From the NCBI GenBank assembly GCA_039933015.1, contig JBDTOX010000087.1, positions 32,451 through 96,450 of the forward strand: DNA of 64,000 bases. Reading direction: 5' to 3'. Both the position numbers and the translations under genes were made by a program. Under the pieces are notes generated by a model, which was given only the letters and a program-made list of their open reading frames with translations, had not been told where the DNA came from and did not search any database. Shown here piece by piece: positions 18,216 to 27,012 of the stretch (position 1 is its first letter; the number at the start of each line of letters is the position of its first letter). This DNA comes from JBDTOX01 sp039933015 (GTDB taxonomy: Bacteria; Pseudomonadota; Gammaproteobacteria; Burkholderiales; Methylophilaceae).

Positions 18216-19202
18216 ATGAATTCGCTTGATTGGGAAGTGCTGAGCCGTGCCGTTGAATGGCTGAAAAGCGGCCACCATGCGCATCTGTTCACCGTGGTAC
18301 AGACCTGGGGCTCTGCTCCGCGCCTGCCCGGTGCGGTGCTTGTCGTGCGCGATGATGGGCATCTGACCGGCTCGGTATCAGGCGGCTGCATAGAGGACGA
18401 CCTGGCCGACAAAGCCCGTAACAACGCTTTACCGCAAGTGCCTTCGCTCATCGAATACGGCGTCAGCCGCGATGAAGCCCAGCGTTTCGGTATCCCATGT
18501 GGCGGCCGTTTGCTGATCTTCGTCGAGCCTTTAACGGATGCGACCCAGTTGCAGCCCATCGTCGACAGCATGGTGCAGCGCAAGCTCATCAAGCGCTCGC
18601 TGCACATCAGCACAGGCGAGATCAAACTGGCCGAGGCATTGCCCGGCAGTTCTCCCAGTCTTGAAGGCGACTGGTTCCACAGCTATTTTGGGCCCAAGTG
18701 GCGCTTGCTCATCATAGGCGCCAATCAGTTGGGCGCCGTACTGGCGAGCATGGCACAGGTGCTGGATTTCGATGTGCTGATCTGCGATCCGCGCGAGGAT
18801 TTCCGCGCTGAGTGGCATGTGGCAGGTGTGACCTGGGCTTATGGTATGCCCGACGATGTGGTGCTCGAGATTGAGCCTGACGCACACACGGCTATCATTG
18901 CTGTGACACATGACCCCAAACTGGATGACATGGCACTGCTGGAAGCGCTCAGGTGCGATGCCTTTTATGTAGGCGCTCTGGGTTCGCGCAAGAATCAGGA
19001 GAAACGTCGGGAGCGCATGCGCATGTTCGACCTCAGCGAAAGCGAAATCGCCCGTTTACGCGGGCCGGTAGGCCTGCCCATCGGCAGCCGTACGCCTGCA
19101 GAAATTGCTGTGGCTATCCTGGCGGAACTGATCCAGGTACGTACGCAGCAACGGCTCGCAGCAGCACAATCTGCCGACTGTGCACTGTGCACCGCGCACT
19201 GA
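18216..19202 (+). CDS. XdhC/CoxI family molybdenum cofactor maturation protein
   Basis: The 328-residue product has the N-terminal XdhC/CoxI domain (TVVQTWGSAPRLPGA and TGSVSGGCIEDD near residues 30-60) and a C-terminal Rossmann-like domain beginning with LLIIGANQLGAVLA near residue 165. XdhC proteins bind molybdenum cofactor and insert it, with its terminal sulfido ligand, into the enzyme. It starts 15 bases after iorB in the same direction. This is a dedicated chaperone for the molybdoenzyme. The ending CALCTAH is an unusual Cys/His tail. Confidence 0.88.
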   Translation: MNSLDWEVLSRAVEWLKSGHHAHLFTVVQTWGSAPRLPGAVLVVRDDGHLTGSVSGGCIEDDLADKARNNALPQVPSLIEYGVSRDEAQRFGIPCGGRLLIFVEPLTDATQLQPIVDSMVQRKLIKRSLHISTGEIKLAEALPGSSPSLEGDWFHSYFGPKWRLLIIGANQLGAVLASMAQVLDFDVLICDPREDFRAEWHVAGVTWAYGMPDDVVLEIEPDAHTAIIAVTHDPKLDDMALLEALRCDAFYVGALGSRKNQEKRRERMRMFDLSESEIARLRGPVGLPIGSRTPAEIAVAILAELIQVRTQQRLAAAQSADCALCTAH

Positions 19203-19227
19203 CAGCCTCGCCGGCAAAGCCTGCGCC

Positions 19228-19245
19228 GCCTGAGTTCAGGCTTTC
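19228..19245 (+). terminator. Short hairpin at the convergent xdhC/mocA junction
   Basis: The palindrome gcctga-gt-tcaggc (19228-19241) is followed by three T. It overlaps the mocA stop. The stem is short and the U-tract minimal, so this is a weak prediction. Confidence 0.3.
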
Positions 19246-19811
19246 AGATCAGACAGCGTGTCGATATCAGCCACTATTCCCGGATCATCACACGCCAACG
19301 TGTAAACTTCGCTTGCATGGCGCTTGAGTATCGAGCGCGCACCCTCATCGCCTTGCAAGCTCTCCAGTTCATCACGGAATTTTGCTGCAAAACCAACCGG
19401 ATGTCCGCGCTGGCTTTGATAAGTCGGGACAACGATGGGCGCACCTGACGTTAGCGCATTTGCGACAGCCAGAATTGTTGCTGGACGAATAAATGGCATG
19501 TCTGCCAAGGCAATCAGCAATCCCTCATCTGCTGCTGCAAAGGCTGAAGAGTATCGTACAGCGGCGGCAAGGCTGTCCGCCATTTCCCGCTCAAGCGCTC
19601 CACAGCTAAAAACCTGCAGACCAGTCGCCATTAATAATTCTGCCAATACATGATTTTCAGGCCGCACTATAGCAATAGCGGTTGGCATAGCCTGAATAAG
19701 ATTCTGCGCAGCGGCTAAACCCATGGGTCGTCCATCGGCCAATGGGTGCAGCAGTTTATTGTTTTCTCCAAACCTGCGCGAGAAACCTGCTGCCAGAAGG
19801 ATACCAATCAT
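19236..19811 (-). CDS. mocA: MobA-like nucleotidyltransferase (MocA, molybdenum cofactor cytidylyltransferase)
   Basis: The ATG at 19811 is chosen because it starts directly with the family motif MIGILLAAGFSRRFG. An upstream in-frame start would extend into the end of the transporter gene. The 191-residue product has the LAAGxSxRxG nucleotide loop, a downstream KLLHPL segment, ADMPF near residue 100 and RGHPVGF near 140. These fit the MocA branch, which transfers CMP to molybdopterin to make the cytosine dinucleotide used by xanthine dehydrogenase family enzymes. It therefore probably supplies the cofactor of IorAB, despite being on the other strand. It begins 13 bases after the transporter stop. 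Confidence 0.8.
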   Translation of the reverse strand: MIGILLAAGFSRRFGENNKLLHPLADGRPMGLAAAQNLIQAMPTAIAIVRPENHVLAELLMATGLQVFSCGALEREMADSLAAAVRYSSAFAAADEGLLIALADMPFIRPATILAVANALTSGAPIVVPTYQSQRGHPVGFAAKFRDELESLQGDEGARSILKRHASEVYTLACDDPGIVADIDTLSDLKA

Positions 19812-19824
19812 GGTTATGGCATGA

Positions 19825-21018
19825 TCAGGCGGTTTGCGGCTTATGCCAGAGCATGCTATTTTTTGCACAGATCCAGCCTAATAACAGATAGCCCGCCATA
19901 CCCAGCGCCAGCCCAAGAGTACTGTGCCATATCAGCGGAATCAGCAAGCCCGCAGACACCGTAGCAAGCAGCATCTGCATAAAGGCTTGCGCCGAAGCTG
20001 CCGTACCGCGCAAACGTGGCAGCCTATCCAGTGCGGCAATTGACATCACAGGCAACGCCAATGCCATGCCGACGTTATAGAACGCTATGGGCGCAATATT
20101 GATCCATGGGTTAGCGGGTAGCCACAAACAGACTGCAATATTCAACACCGCCGCACTTGCCATCCATATATAGGCAAAGCGCAGGATATGCTGCTCATCA
20201 AAACGCCCTGCGGCATGTCGAGCCAGATAAGAGCCCAGCACCATGCCGCAGACCGTAGGGATGAACATATAGCCAAACTGGTGTGCGTTCAGGCCCAGAT
20301 GCTCTATGAGAAACACCGGAGAGGACAGCACATATATAAAAAAACCGGCAAAGTTGGCGCCAAAAGCCACTACCAGTTTGACGAACTCTATATCGCTGAA
20401 TGCCTGCCTATAGCCCTTGAGCACCTGATGCGCAGACAGGGGCACACGTTTCTCGACAGGTACCGTTTCCGGCAGCAGCTTTTGTGCTGCAATGAGCGTC
20501 GCTATTGCATACAAAAACAGAAACAGAAAAATCGTCTGCCAGTGGATACCCAGCAACAGACCTCCGATAATAGGAGCAATTGCGGGCGCCAGCCCAAAAA
20601 TCATTTGTACCTGGGCCATGACCCGCTGTGCGGCAACACCCTCGAATAGATCGCGCACCATGGCCCGTGCGACTACATTGCCCGCCCCTGCTGAAGCACC
20701 TTGCACGGCACGGAAAAACCACAATGTTTCGACATTAGGCGCAAAAGCACAACCTATGGATGCCAGGGCAAAAATTCCCAGGCCCCAGCGAATGGCGGCT
20801 AATCGACCGATGGCATCAGAAAGCGCGCCATGCCATAAGGTCATCAAGGCATAAGGCAGCAAATAAGCCGTCAGGCTTTGTTGCAGCTCAAGTGTTGTCC
20901 CACCCAGCGCTTTTTCCAGCACAGGAAAAGCCGGCAGATAGGTATCAATGGCAAACGGCGCTAACGCTGCCAGGCTTGCCAGTACAGCAGAAATGACGAT
21001 GGGTGATGGTTTCTTCAT
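19825..21018 (-). CDS. Bcr/CflA family multidrug efflux MFS transporter
   Basis: The 397-residue protein has about 12 membrane segments. The N-terminal half contains the drug-exporter signature region (FAIDTYLPAFPVLEKALG, then LWHGALSDAIGRLAAIRWG near residue 62), which matches Bcr/CflA proteins that export chloramphenicol or bicyclomycin-type compounds by proton antiport. It lies between pqqE and mocA on the same strand. A terminator after pqqE separates it from the pqq operon. The substrate is unknown. Confidence 0.86.
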   Translation of the reverse strand: MKKPSPIVISAVLASLAALAPFAIDTYLPAFPVLEKALGGTTLELQQSLTAYLLPYALMTLWHGALSDAIGRLAAIRWGLGIFALASIGCAFAPNVETLWFFRAVQGASAGAGNVVARAMVRDLFEGVAAQRVMAQVQMIFGLAPAIAPIIGGLLLGIHWQTIFLFLFLYAIATLIAAQKLLPETVPVEKRVPLSAHQVLKGYRQAFSDIEFVKLVVAFGANFAGFFIYVLSSPVFLIEHLGLNAHQFGYMFIPTVCGMVLGSYLARHAAGRFDEQHILRFAYIWMASAAVLNIAVCLWLPANPWINIAPIAFYNVGMALALPVMSIAALDRLPRLRGTAASAQAFMQMLLATVSAGLLIPLIWHSTLGLALGMAGYLLLGWICAKNSMLWHKPQTA

Positions 21019-21040
21019 CTGACTTGAATGGATACCAAAT

Positions 21041-21068
21041 AAAAAGCGCGCCAGATATTAGCGCGCTT
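21041..21068 (-). terminator. Terminator of the pqq operon
   Basis: On the minus strand the stem aagcgcgc/gcgcgctt encloses a 9-base loop and is followed by five T. It lies 37 bases after the pqqE stop and before the transporter gene. Confidence 0.8.
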
Positions 21069-21105
21069 GAGTGACTGCATTATATGCGGACTGCTAACGG
21101 GAGTA

Positions 21106-22296
21106 CTAGGGCAGCGCGTGAAACTCCTTAACCAGTTCTTTGGCTTCACCCGCTGCGATCTTGCGTGAATTCCTGTCGTTACGGAAGACGATAGGCTGCG
21201 CCTGCAATTGTGGATTCTTGGCATCCTCAATCGCTTTTTCGATGATGTGGTGATTAGGCGAAAGACTGCATACCGGATCTGCACTTTCAGCATCACCGGA
21301 AAGCAGGAAAGCCTGGCACCGGCAGCCGCCCAGGTCTTTCTCTTTTTCCGGACAGGTGCGGCATGGCTCTTTCATCCAGCTATCGCCACGATATTTGTTG
21401 AATGCCGGCGAATCTTTCCAGGCCCATTCCAGACCATGCTCTTTAACATTAGGGAACGTCATGCCTGGCAGTACCCGGGCGGAATGGCAAGGCAGCACCG
21501 TGCCTTCTGCCGTGACTATCATGAAGACCTCACCCCAGCCATTCATGCACTTCTTGGGGCGGTCGGAGAAATAATCAGGCACCACGAAATAGATTTTCAT
21601 CTTATTGCCGATTTTCTCGCGGAAACGATTGGTCACAGCTTCAGCGTGATCAATCTGCTCCCTGGTCGGCATTAACTGGCTGCGGTTAATCAGCGACCAG
21701 CCGTAATACTGGGTATTGGCCAGCTCCACATAATCGGCACCGAGTGCTTCCGCCATTTCCAGGATTTCAGCAATATGGCCAATGTTGTAGCGGTGGATTA
21801 CCACATTGAGCACCATGGGGTAGCCATAGCCCTTGATCATTGCCGCCACCTTCTTTTTGAGCTCGAAGGTATTGGTATCGGTAATGAAGTTGTTAATCTC
21901 CTTGGTAATGTCGTGCATGGAAAGCTGAATATGATCCAGCCCGCCGCGCTTGAATTCGGCAATACGCTTTTCGGTCAGGCCAACGCCGGATGTGATCAGG
22001 TTGCTGTAATAACCGAGTTGCCCAGCCTCACCCACCAGGTCTTCAATGTCGTCACGCAACAACGGCTCACCGCCTGACAGCCCGAGTTGCAGAGCACCAA
22101 GCTTGCGGGCGTCACGCAATACCTGCAGCCACTGTTCCGTGGTTAGCTCATTTTTCGTATAACTATCGTAATCCGTTGGGTTATAGCAAAACGCGCAATG
22201 CAACGGACAGCGATAAGTCACCTCCGCCAGCAGCCATAATGGCTGGGTATGAGTCTTGGAGGCAGCGACGCCATTATTACTGATGGTCTGGGTCAT
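21106..22296 (-). CDS. pqqE: PQQ biosynthesis radical SAM protein PqqE
   Basis: The 396-residue product has the radical SAM cluster motif C30-x3-C34-x2-C37 (CPLHCAFC) and the C-terminal SPASM-type cysteine-rich region with CRTC and GGCRCQAF. PqqE joins the glutamate and tyrosine side chains of PqqA with a C-C bond, the first modification in PQQ synthesis, when PqqA is presented by PqqD. It is the last gene of the operon and is followed by a terminator. The length is normal. It follows pqqD by 21 bases. Confidence 0.96.
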   Translation of the reverse strand: MTQTISNNGVAASKTHTQPLWLLAEVTYRCPLHCAFCYNPTDYDSYTKNELTTEQWLQVLRDARKLGALQLGLSGGEPLLRDDIEDLVGEAGQLGYYSNLITSGVGLTEKRIAEFKRGGLDHIQLSMHDITKEINNFITDTNTFELKKKVAAMIKGYGYPMVLNVVIHRYNIGHIAEILEMAEALGADYVELANTQYYGWSLINRSQLMPTREQIDHAEAVTNRFREKIGNKMKIYFVVPDYFSDRPKKCMNGWGEVFMIVTAEGTVLPCHSARVLPGMTFPNVKEHGLEWAWKDSPAFNKYRGDSWMKEPCRTCPEKEKDLGGCRCQAFLLSGDAESADPVCSLSPNHHIIEKAIEDAKNPQLQAQPIVFRNDRNSRKIAAGEAKELVKEFHALP

Positions 22297-22317
22297 GTTG
22301 ATTCCAATTCATATCGT

Positions 22318-22608
22318 TTAGCTACGTTTTTCTATCCATGCCTTTTCCTGCGCCAGATCAAGCATGGCAAGCACATCTGATTTCAAATCAGGCGCGCCTG
22401 GAAATGTGGCTTCTAATTCTTGGACAATATCGCCGACAGTTCTACTGCCATCGACACGCTTAATCACTTCGCCAGCGCCGCCATTGAGCTTGACCATGCC
22501 TTCAGGGAACAGCAGCACATAGCACTGTTGCGCATCTTCCCACTGAAAGCGGTAATGACGCGCGAGGGCATAAATATCAGTAAAGCTGACATTTGAATTA
22601 GATGGCAT
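22318..22608 (-). CDS. pqqD: PQQ biosynthesis peptide chaperone PqqD
   Basis: The protein is 96 residues from the ATG at 22608, which lies 1 base after the pqqC stop. A TTG-initiated version (22644, 108 residues) with 35 bases of overlap with pqqC is possible but less likely. The sequence from DIYALARHYRFQWEDAQQCYVLL through GDIVQELEATFPG (two blocks) is the PqqD fold, which binds PqqA and delivers it to PqqE (family knowledge). Placement between pqqC and pqqE is standard. Confidence 0.93.
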   Translation of the reverse strand: MPSNSNVSFTDIYALARHYRFQWEDAQQCYVLLFPEGMVKLNGGAGEVIKRVDGSRTVGDIVQELEATFPGAPDLKSDVLAMLDLAQEKAWIEKRS

Positions 22609-22609
22609 A

Positions 22610-23356
22610 TCAGCGGGGTTGACGGAGGTAGTCACGGTTTTCAACCTTTATATCTGTACAAGCGAGCATGATGGAGTCAGCAATGACCCATAGTACATCC
22701 AGCTTGAATTGGAGTATGTCGAGCGCCTTTTCCTGCATTTCACGGGACTGGCTGAAATAATCCAGCGTTACCGCCAAGCCTTGTTCTACATCGCGGCGGG
22801 CTTCCGTGAGACGCTTTTTGAAATAGACCAGGCCCTCTTCCTTGATCCAGGGATACATGCCTGGCCAGGAGCTGATGCGCTGCTGATGGATGTGCGGGGC
22901 AAAAAGCTCCGTCAGAGAAGAACATACCGACTCTTGCCATGGGCGTTGACGTGCAAAGTTAATGTAGGCATCAACCGCAAAACGTACACCTGGGCTCACA
23001 AACTTCAGCGAAGTAACATCCTCGCGGCTCAGGTCAACGGCATGGCCCAGCTGTATCCATGCTTCAATGCCTCCTACGCTCTTATCATCGCCATCATGGT
23101 CGATGATGCGTTGTATCCAGCCCTTGCGGATTTCCTTATCCGAGCAGTTCGACATAATCGCCGCATCTTTTTGCGGGATAGCAATCTGGTAATAAAAACG
23201 ATTGGCCACCCAGCATTGCAACTGCGCTTTGCTCAGTTTGCCTTCATACATCATCACATGGAAAGGATGGTAAATATGATAGCCCTTGCCCTTTTCGCGC
23301 AGCTTCTCTTCAAACTCTTCACGCGTCCACGGGCTTCTGATACTAGGTGCGTTCAT
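22610..23356 (-). CDS. pqqC: Pyrroloquinoline-quinone synthase PqqC
   Basis: The 248-residue helical protein has the typical N-terminus ([25 protein letters not shown], here split in two motifs: [10 protein letters not shown] and YHIYHPFH) and [15 protein letters not shown] near residue 70. PqqC performs the final ring closure and eight-electron oxidation with molecular oxygen and without cofactor. This indicates that the host makes PQQ under aerobic conditions. It follows pqqB by 11 bases. Confidence 0.96.
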   Translation of the reverse strand: MNAPSIRSPWTREEFEEKLREKGKGYHIYHPFHVMMYEGKLSKAQLQCWVANRFYYQIAIPQKDAAIMSNCSDKEIRKGWIQRIIDHDGDDKSVGGIEAWIQLGHAVDLSREDVTSLKFVSPGVRFAVDAYINFARQRPWQESVCSSLTELFAPHIHQQRISSWPGMYPWIKEEGLVYFKKRLTEARRDVEQGLAVTLDYFSQSREMQEKALDILQFKLDVLWVIADSIMLACTDIKVENRDYLRQPR

Positions 23357-23367
23357 TTCTTTCTCCG

Positions 23368-24285
23368 TTACAGGATGATATCCATGCCGTCGTAGGCGAC
23401 CTCTATGCCATGGCGATCCAGCTCGGCACGCTCACTTGAATCTTCTCTTAAAATCGGGTTGGTGTTATTAATATGAATCAACACACGGCGTGCCCTGGGG
23501 TACCGATCCAACACATCTATCATGCCGCCCGCTCCGGATTGCGGATTGTGGCCAATATCACGGGCCTTTCTGGTCATCAAGCCCATATCGATCATTTCTG
23601 TATCGGTCCAGAAAGTACCATCAACCATGATGCAATCGGCCTGCTCAAACAATGGCGGCAGATGCGGTTCTATCTCGCCCAAACCTGGGGCATAAAAGAC
23701 CTTTTTGCCGTTTTTGGTATCTTCAATCAGCACACCTATGGTATCCCCGGGGTGCGGATCATGGCGGTGCGGTGAATACGGAGGCGCCGCACTTTTTAGC
23801 GCTACGGCGGTGAAACGCAAATTGGCAGCTCCCGGAATTTCAAATGCGGTCTTGCCATCAATCGGTACATCATGGCGGTTAATGCCACAGTAATGTCCGA
23901 GAATATTAAATAACGGATTACCGGTGGTCAGATCCTGATACACCATATCGGTACAGTAAATCTCGCGCTTGACAGTGCCTTCGCGCAACATCAGCAACCC
24001 TGTGGTATGGTCGATCTGCGCATCAATCAAGACGATGCCGACAATACCGCTATCGCGAATCGAACGGCCTGGCTGCAAGGGTGCAAAGTCCTGTATCTGC
24101 TGCAACACATCAGGCGATGCATTGAACAATACCCAGTTAATACCATCTGCGCTCACACAAATAGAAGACTGTGTGCGTTTTGTGGCCTTGATAGTGCCCT
24201 TTCTCAATCCATCACAATTCTGGCAATTGCAATTCCACTGAGGAAAACCTCCGCCCGCTCCTGCGCCTAAAACATGAATGTGCAT
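23368..24285 (-). CDS. pqqB: PQQ biosynthesis protein PqqB
   Basis: The 305-residue product belongs to the metallo-beta-lactamase fold. The N-terminal [16 protein letters not shown] and the CNCQNC zinc-site motif are distinctive of PqqB. It is thought to hydroxylate the tyrosine of the Glu-Tyr intermediate. The start at 24285 gives the family-typical beginning MHIHVLGAG. It is separated from pqqA by 143 bases that contain a stable hairpin; the later genes are tightly packed. Confidence 0.95.
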   Translation of the reverse strand: MHIHVLGAGAGGGFPQWNCNCQNCDGLRKGTIKATKRTQSSICVSADGINWVLFNASPDVLQQIQDFAPLQPGRSIRDSGIVGIVLIDAQIDHTTGLLMLREGTVKREIYCTDMVYQDLTTGNPLFNILGHYCGINRHDVPIDGKTAFEIPGAANLRFTAVALKSAAPPYSPHRHDPHPGDTIGVLIEDTKNGKKVFYAPGLGEIEPHLPPLFEQADCIMVDGTFWTDTEMIDMGLMTRKARDIGHNPQSGAGGMIDVLDRYPRARRVLIHINNTNPILREDSSERAELDRHGIEVAYDGMDIIL

Positions 24286-24312
24286 GAAAACTCTCTATCA
24301 AAAAATAATTAT

Positions 24313-24351
24313 AGGGTGGTAATCGGGTCAACACACCCGTTAAGCCACCCT
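24313..24351 (-). promoter_or_regulatory. Hairpin between pqqA and pqqB
   Basis: Arms agggtgg/ccaccct (24313-24319, 24345-24351) and an inner pair cgggt/acccg (24324-24328, 24335-24339) form a bulged stem on either strand. No U-tract follows on the minus strand. In other PQQ producers a pqqA-pqqB intergenic structure keeps pqqA RNA much more abundant than the rest of the operon; the same role is inferred here. Confidence 0.5.
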
Positions 24352-24428
24352 ACGATTATACTGGGCCACCTAAGGCAACCCGGCCATTTGCAAGTTAGCG
24401 ATTGGCTATTTTGCAAAAATGTAATCGA

Positions 24429-24500
24429 TTAACGATTGCATACATACATGGTGACTTCAAAACCGAAACGCATTTCAGTAACTTCTGGCTTGGTCCACAT
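24429..24500 (-). CDS. pqqA: PQQ precursor peptide PqqA (23 residues)
   Basis: This small gene encodes a 23-residue peptide starting [11 protein letters not shown]. The core FEVTMYV holds the conserved Glu15 and Tyr19, which are fused to form PQQ. A strong Shine-Dalgarno (AAGGAGA, 24507-24513) is 6 bases before the ATG. It is the first gene of the pqqABCDE operon and is separated from pqqB by a structured 143-base gap. No other PqqA copy is seen in the window. The peptide-trimming protease (PqqF/G) is not encoded nearby. Confidence 0.97.
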   Translation of the reverse strand: MWTKPEVTEMRFGFEVTMYVCNR

Positions 24501-24534
24501 GGTCAATCTCCTTAAAAGTTTGATTTAGTTCTAC

Positions 24535-24562
24535 GTCATAGACATCTAAATTGGAGGTTCAA
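24535..24562 (-). promoter_or_regulatory. Candidate pqqA promoter
   Basis: Reading the minus strand, TTGAAC (24562-24557) and TATGAC (24540-24535) are 16 bases apart. This predicts a start near 24528 and a leader of about 28 bases. The rest of the interval 24563-24694 shows no gene. Confidence 0.35.
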
Positions 24563-24694
24563 ATTTCTGCGGCGTAATACGCATTCTCCGCGCCGGGCCT
24601 TGCTTGCAACAGTGCAAAAATCTGGAAACTCACCTCATGATTTTCATTATCAAAACCTCATGAGTAGAGCCTTTCGGCCTTTCCAAGGACAAAT

Positions 24695-24732
24695 AAAAAA
24701 GGCGTCCACTTGATTACCCAGTGGGACGCCTT
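24695..24732 (-). terminator. Terminator of the aroF unit
   Basis: On the minus strand an aaggcgtcccact/agtggacgcctt stem (one bulged C) is followed by six T. It lies 35 bases after the aroF stop, in the normal place for an intrinsic terminator. Confidence 0.85.
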
Positions 24733-24766
24733 ATTACGGCTTTTCTCGCCGTGTGAGCCTGGTTAT

Positions 24767-25786
24767 TTAGGCAATCTCACGCCCAATCACCTGCGCAATA
24801 CCGCGCAGCTCTCCCATCAACTTAATCAGCTCTTGCGGATCCAATGCCTGATCAGCATCACACCAGGCCTCACACGGGTTGGGGTGCATTTCTATCAGCA
24901 AGCCATCGGCCCCGGCGGCTACCGCAGCACGCGACAATGCCGCCACCATCCAGGCTTTACCGCCCGCGTGAGATGGATCAACAATTACCGGCAAGTGCGT
25001 CTCTTTTTTAAGCACCGGGATCGCCGTTACATCCAGCACATTTCTGTAATAGGTTTCAAAAGTACGAATACCGCGTTCACAGAAAATAATATTATGGTTG
25101 CCGCCGGCAGCAATGTATTCAGCCGCCATCAGCCATTCAGAAATGGTAGCCGACATGCCTCGCTTAAGGATGACAGGGACATTCACTCTACCTACTTCCT
25201 TCAACAGGTCAAAATTCTGCATATTGCGCGTACCAATCTGGATCACTTCAACACCATACTTCAGGAAAGTATCCAGCTGACGCACGTCCATGAGCTCCGT
25301 TACGATAGGCAGGCCATACTTGTCAGCCGCCTTGCGGAAGATACCCAGCCCTTCCACCCCAGCACCCTGGAAAGTATAGGGGCTGGTGCGTGGCTTGAAC
25401 GCACCGCCGCGCATCAAACGCACCCCCGCAGCTTTAACTGCCTGCGCGGACAGATCCATTTGCTCCGGTGTTTCTACTGAGCAAGGGCCAGAAATAATCT
25501 GTATCTGCCTACCGCCCAGAGGCACCCCCTTAATATCAATAACGGTGTCTGCTTTGTGTAATTCGCGCGCAACTATCTTGTATGGTTTAACAATATGCAT
25601 GGCTTGCTCGACGCCGGGCAGAATCTCCATCAGTTCCTGGTCCAGCTTGCGCTCGTCGCCTATAGCACCGATGACCGTGCGTTCTGTGCCGCGCGAAATA
25701 TTGACGTCCAGACCTTGTTCCTTGATTTTTTTGACCACTACATCGATTTGCGCCTCGGTGGCTTCGTTGTTCATTACGATAATCAT
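24767..25786 (-). CDS. aroF: 3-deoxy-7-phosphoheptulonate (DAHP) synthase, type I-beta with N-terminal regulatory domain
   Basis: The 339-residue product has a short N-terminal ferredoxin-like/ACT-like domain (about residues 1-70) and a catalytic barrel with ISGPCSVE near residue 97, GGAFKPRTSPY near 127 and the IVDPSHAGGK metal region near 270. It condenses phosphoenolpyruvate and erythrose 4-phosphate, the first step of the shikimate route. The N-terminal domain commonly gives feedback control by Tyr or Phe in this class. Its start overlaps the hisC stop by 4 bases (ATGA), so the two are translated together. Confidence 0.93.
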   Translation of the reverse strand: MIIVMNNEATEAQIDVVVKKIKEQGLDVNISRGTERTVIGAIGDERKLDQELMEILPGVEQAMHIVKPYKIVARELHKADTVIDIKGVPLGGRQIQIISGPCSVETPEQMDLSAQAVKAAGVRLMRGGAFKPRTSPYTFQGAGVEGLGIFRKAADKYGLPIVTELMDVRQLDTFLKYGVEVIQIGTRNMQNFDLLKEVGRVNVPVILKRGMSATISEWLMAAEYIAAGGNHNIIFCERGIRTFETYYRNVLDVTAIPVLKKETHLPVIVDPSHAGGKAWMVAALSRAAVAAGADGLLIEMHPNPCEAWCDADQALDPQELIKLMGELRGIAQVIGREIA

Positions 25787-26907
25787 TCTTTATCCTTCAA
25801 ATTCTGTTCTGGCAAAATCTTTTCCAGCACTTCCAAAAAGCGGGCATTTTCAGCGTAGAGGCCTATGCTCACCCGCAAATAATCCGGCATTTCATAACTG
25901 GCTACAGGCCGGACAATCACACCATGTTCGAGTAAACGGCGGTACATGGCCGTGGCGCCACCTATACGGAAACTGACAAAGTTGCCAAACGAAGGAATGA
26001 ACTCCAACCCCAAACTCGTAAGCCCGCGTGTGATCTGCAGCATGCCAGCCTGATTCAAGGCATAGCTGCGTGCTACAAACGCCTCGTCTGCCAATGAGGC
26101 CACGGCAGCGGCCTGAGCCACACTATTGACATTAAATGGCTGGCGCACACGGTTCATAATGTCAGCCACTTCTGCTGTAGCCATGCCAAACCCAATACGC
26201 AAGCCCGCCAGGCCATAAGCCTTGGAAAAGGTGCGTGAGACAATCAGGTTCTTGAATTCGTCCAGCCAGCGTATGCTCTCTGATTTGAGATTATCCGGCA
26301 GATACTCATCATAAGCTTCGTCCAGCACCACTAGTACATGCTCTGGCAACTGGCGCAGAAAACCTAGCAACGCTTCTTTATTTATCAATGTGCCCGTAGG
26401 ATTGTTCGGATTGGCGATAAACACCATACGCGTACTGGAATTAACTGCCGCCAGCATCGCGCTCAAATCATGGCCAAAATCCTTTGCTGGAACTACAACA
26501 CCGGTAGCGCCTGATGCCTGGGTTGCTAAGGCATACACGGCAAAAGCATGTTGTGAATATATCGCCTCCACACCTGGTGCTAAAAAAGCGCGCGCGGCCA
26601 ATTCCAGAATATCGTTGGAGCCATTGCCAAAAACCAGTTGCTCGGGACTTAAGCCAAACTTGGTGCCAACGGCATCGCGCAGGGCAAAGCTGTTGCCGTC
26701 AGGATAACGCGCAACATCGGCTAAGGCGACGTGCATAGCCTCTTCCGCCTTTGGGCTAATACCGAGTGGATTCTCATTGGATGCCAGCTTAATAATTTGC
26801 TCTGGCTGCAAGCCCATCTCTCTCGCCAGTTCGGCAATTGGCTTGCCTGGCTGATACGGTGCAATTGAGCGAATGTAGGACGGTGCAAGATTGCACAGTC
26901 TAGTCAC
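25783..26907 (-). CDS. hisC: Histidinol-phosphate aminotransferase (aromatic-operon type)
   Basis: The 374-residue product is a class I/II PLP aminotransferase with LASNENPLG near residue 38, FIANPNNPTGT near 155 and the PLP-lysine motif SRTFSKAYGLAGLRIG near 220. In the aromatic supraoperon this hisC copy (HisHb type) can act on histidinol phosphate and on aromatic keto acids such as prephenate or phenylpyruvate, which explains its place before aroF. The upstream GGDEF gene ends in its own terminator, so hisC-aroF probably uses a promoter in 26908-26948. Confidence 0.92.
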   Translation of the reverse strand: MTRLCNLAPSYIRSIAPYQPGKPIAELAREMGLQPEQIIKLASNENPLGISPKAEEAMHVALADVARYPDGNSFALRDAVGTKFGLSPEQLVFGNGSNDILELAARAFLAPGVEAIYSQHAFAVYALATQASGATGVVVPAKDFGHDLSAMLAAVNSSTRMVFIANPNNPTGTLINKEALLGFLRQLPEHVLVVLDEAYDEYLPDNLKSESIRWLDEFKNLIVSRTFSKAYGLAGLRIGFGMATAEVADIMNRVRQPFNVNSVAQAAAVASLADEAFVARSYALNQAGMLQITRGLTSLGLEFIPSFGNFVSFRIGGATAMYRRLLEHGVIVRPVASYEMPDYLRVSIGLYAENARFLEVLEKILPEQNLKDKE

Positions 26908-26948
26908 GATATAACCTCTGCAATATGGATTAAATTAATCAATACAAT

Positions 26949-26970
26949 AAAAAATGCGGCTTGCGCCGCA
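26949..26970 (-). terminator. Terminator between the GGDEF gene and hisC
   Basis: On the minus strand the stem tgcggc/gccgca with the loop gcaa is followed by six T. This is a textbook intrinsic terminator, 43 bases after the GGDEF stop. Confidence 0.85.
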
Positions 26971-27012
26971 GAAATATTATCTTTATCCAATTCTACCACT
27001 AAGTGCGGTGGC

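Noticed and set aside
24541..24600. tRNA-like stretch (ggttcaaat) upstream of pqqA
   Set aside because: No matching acceptor stem, D-loop or anticodon arm around it.
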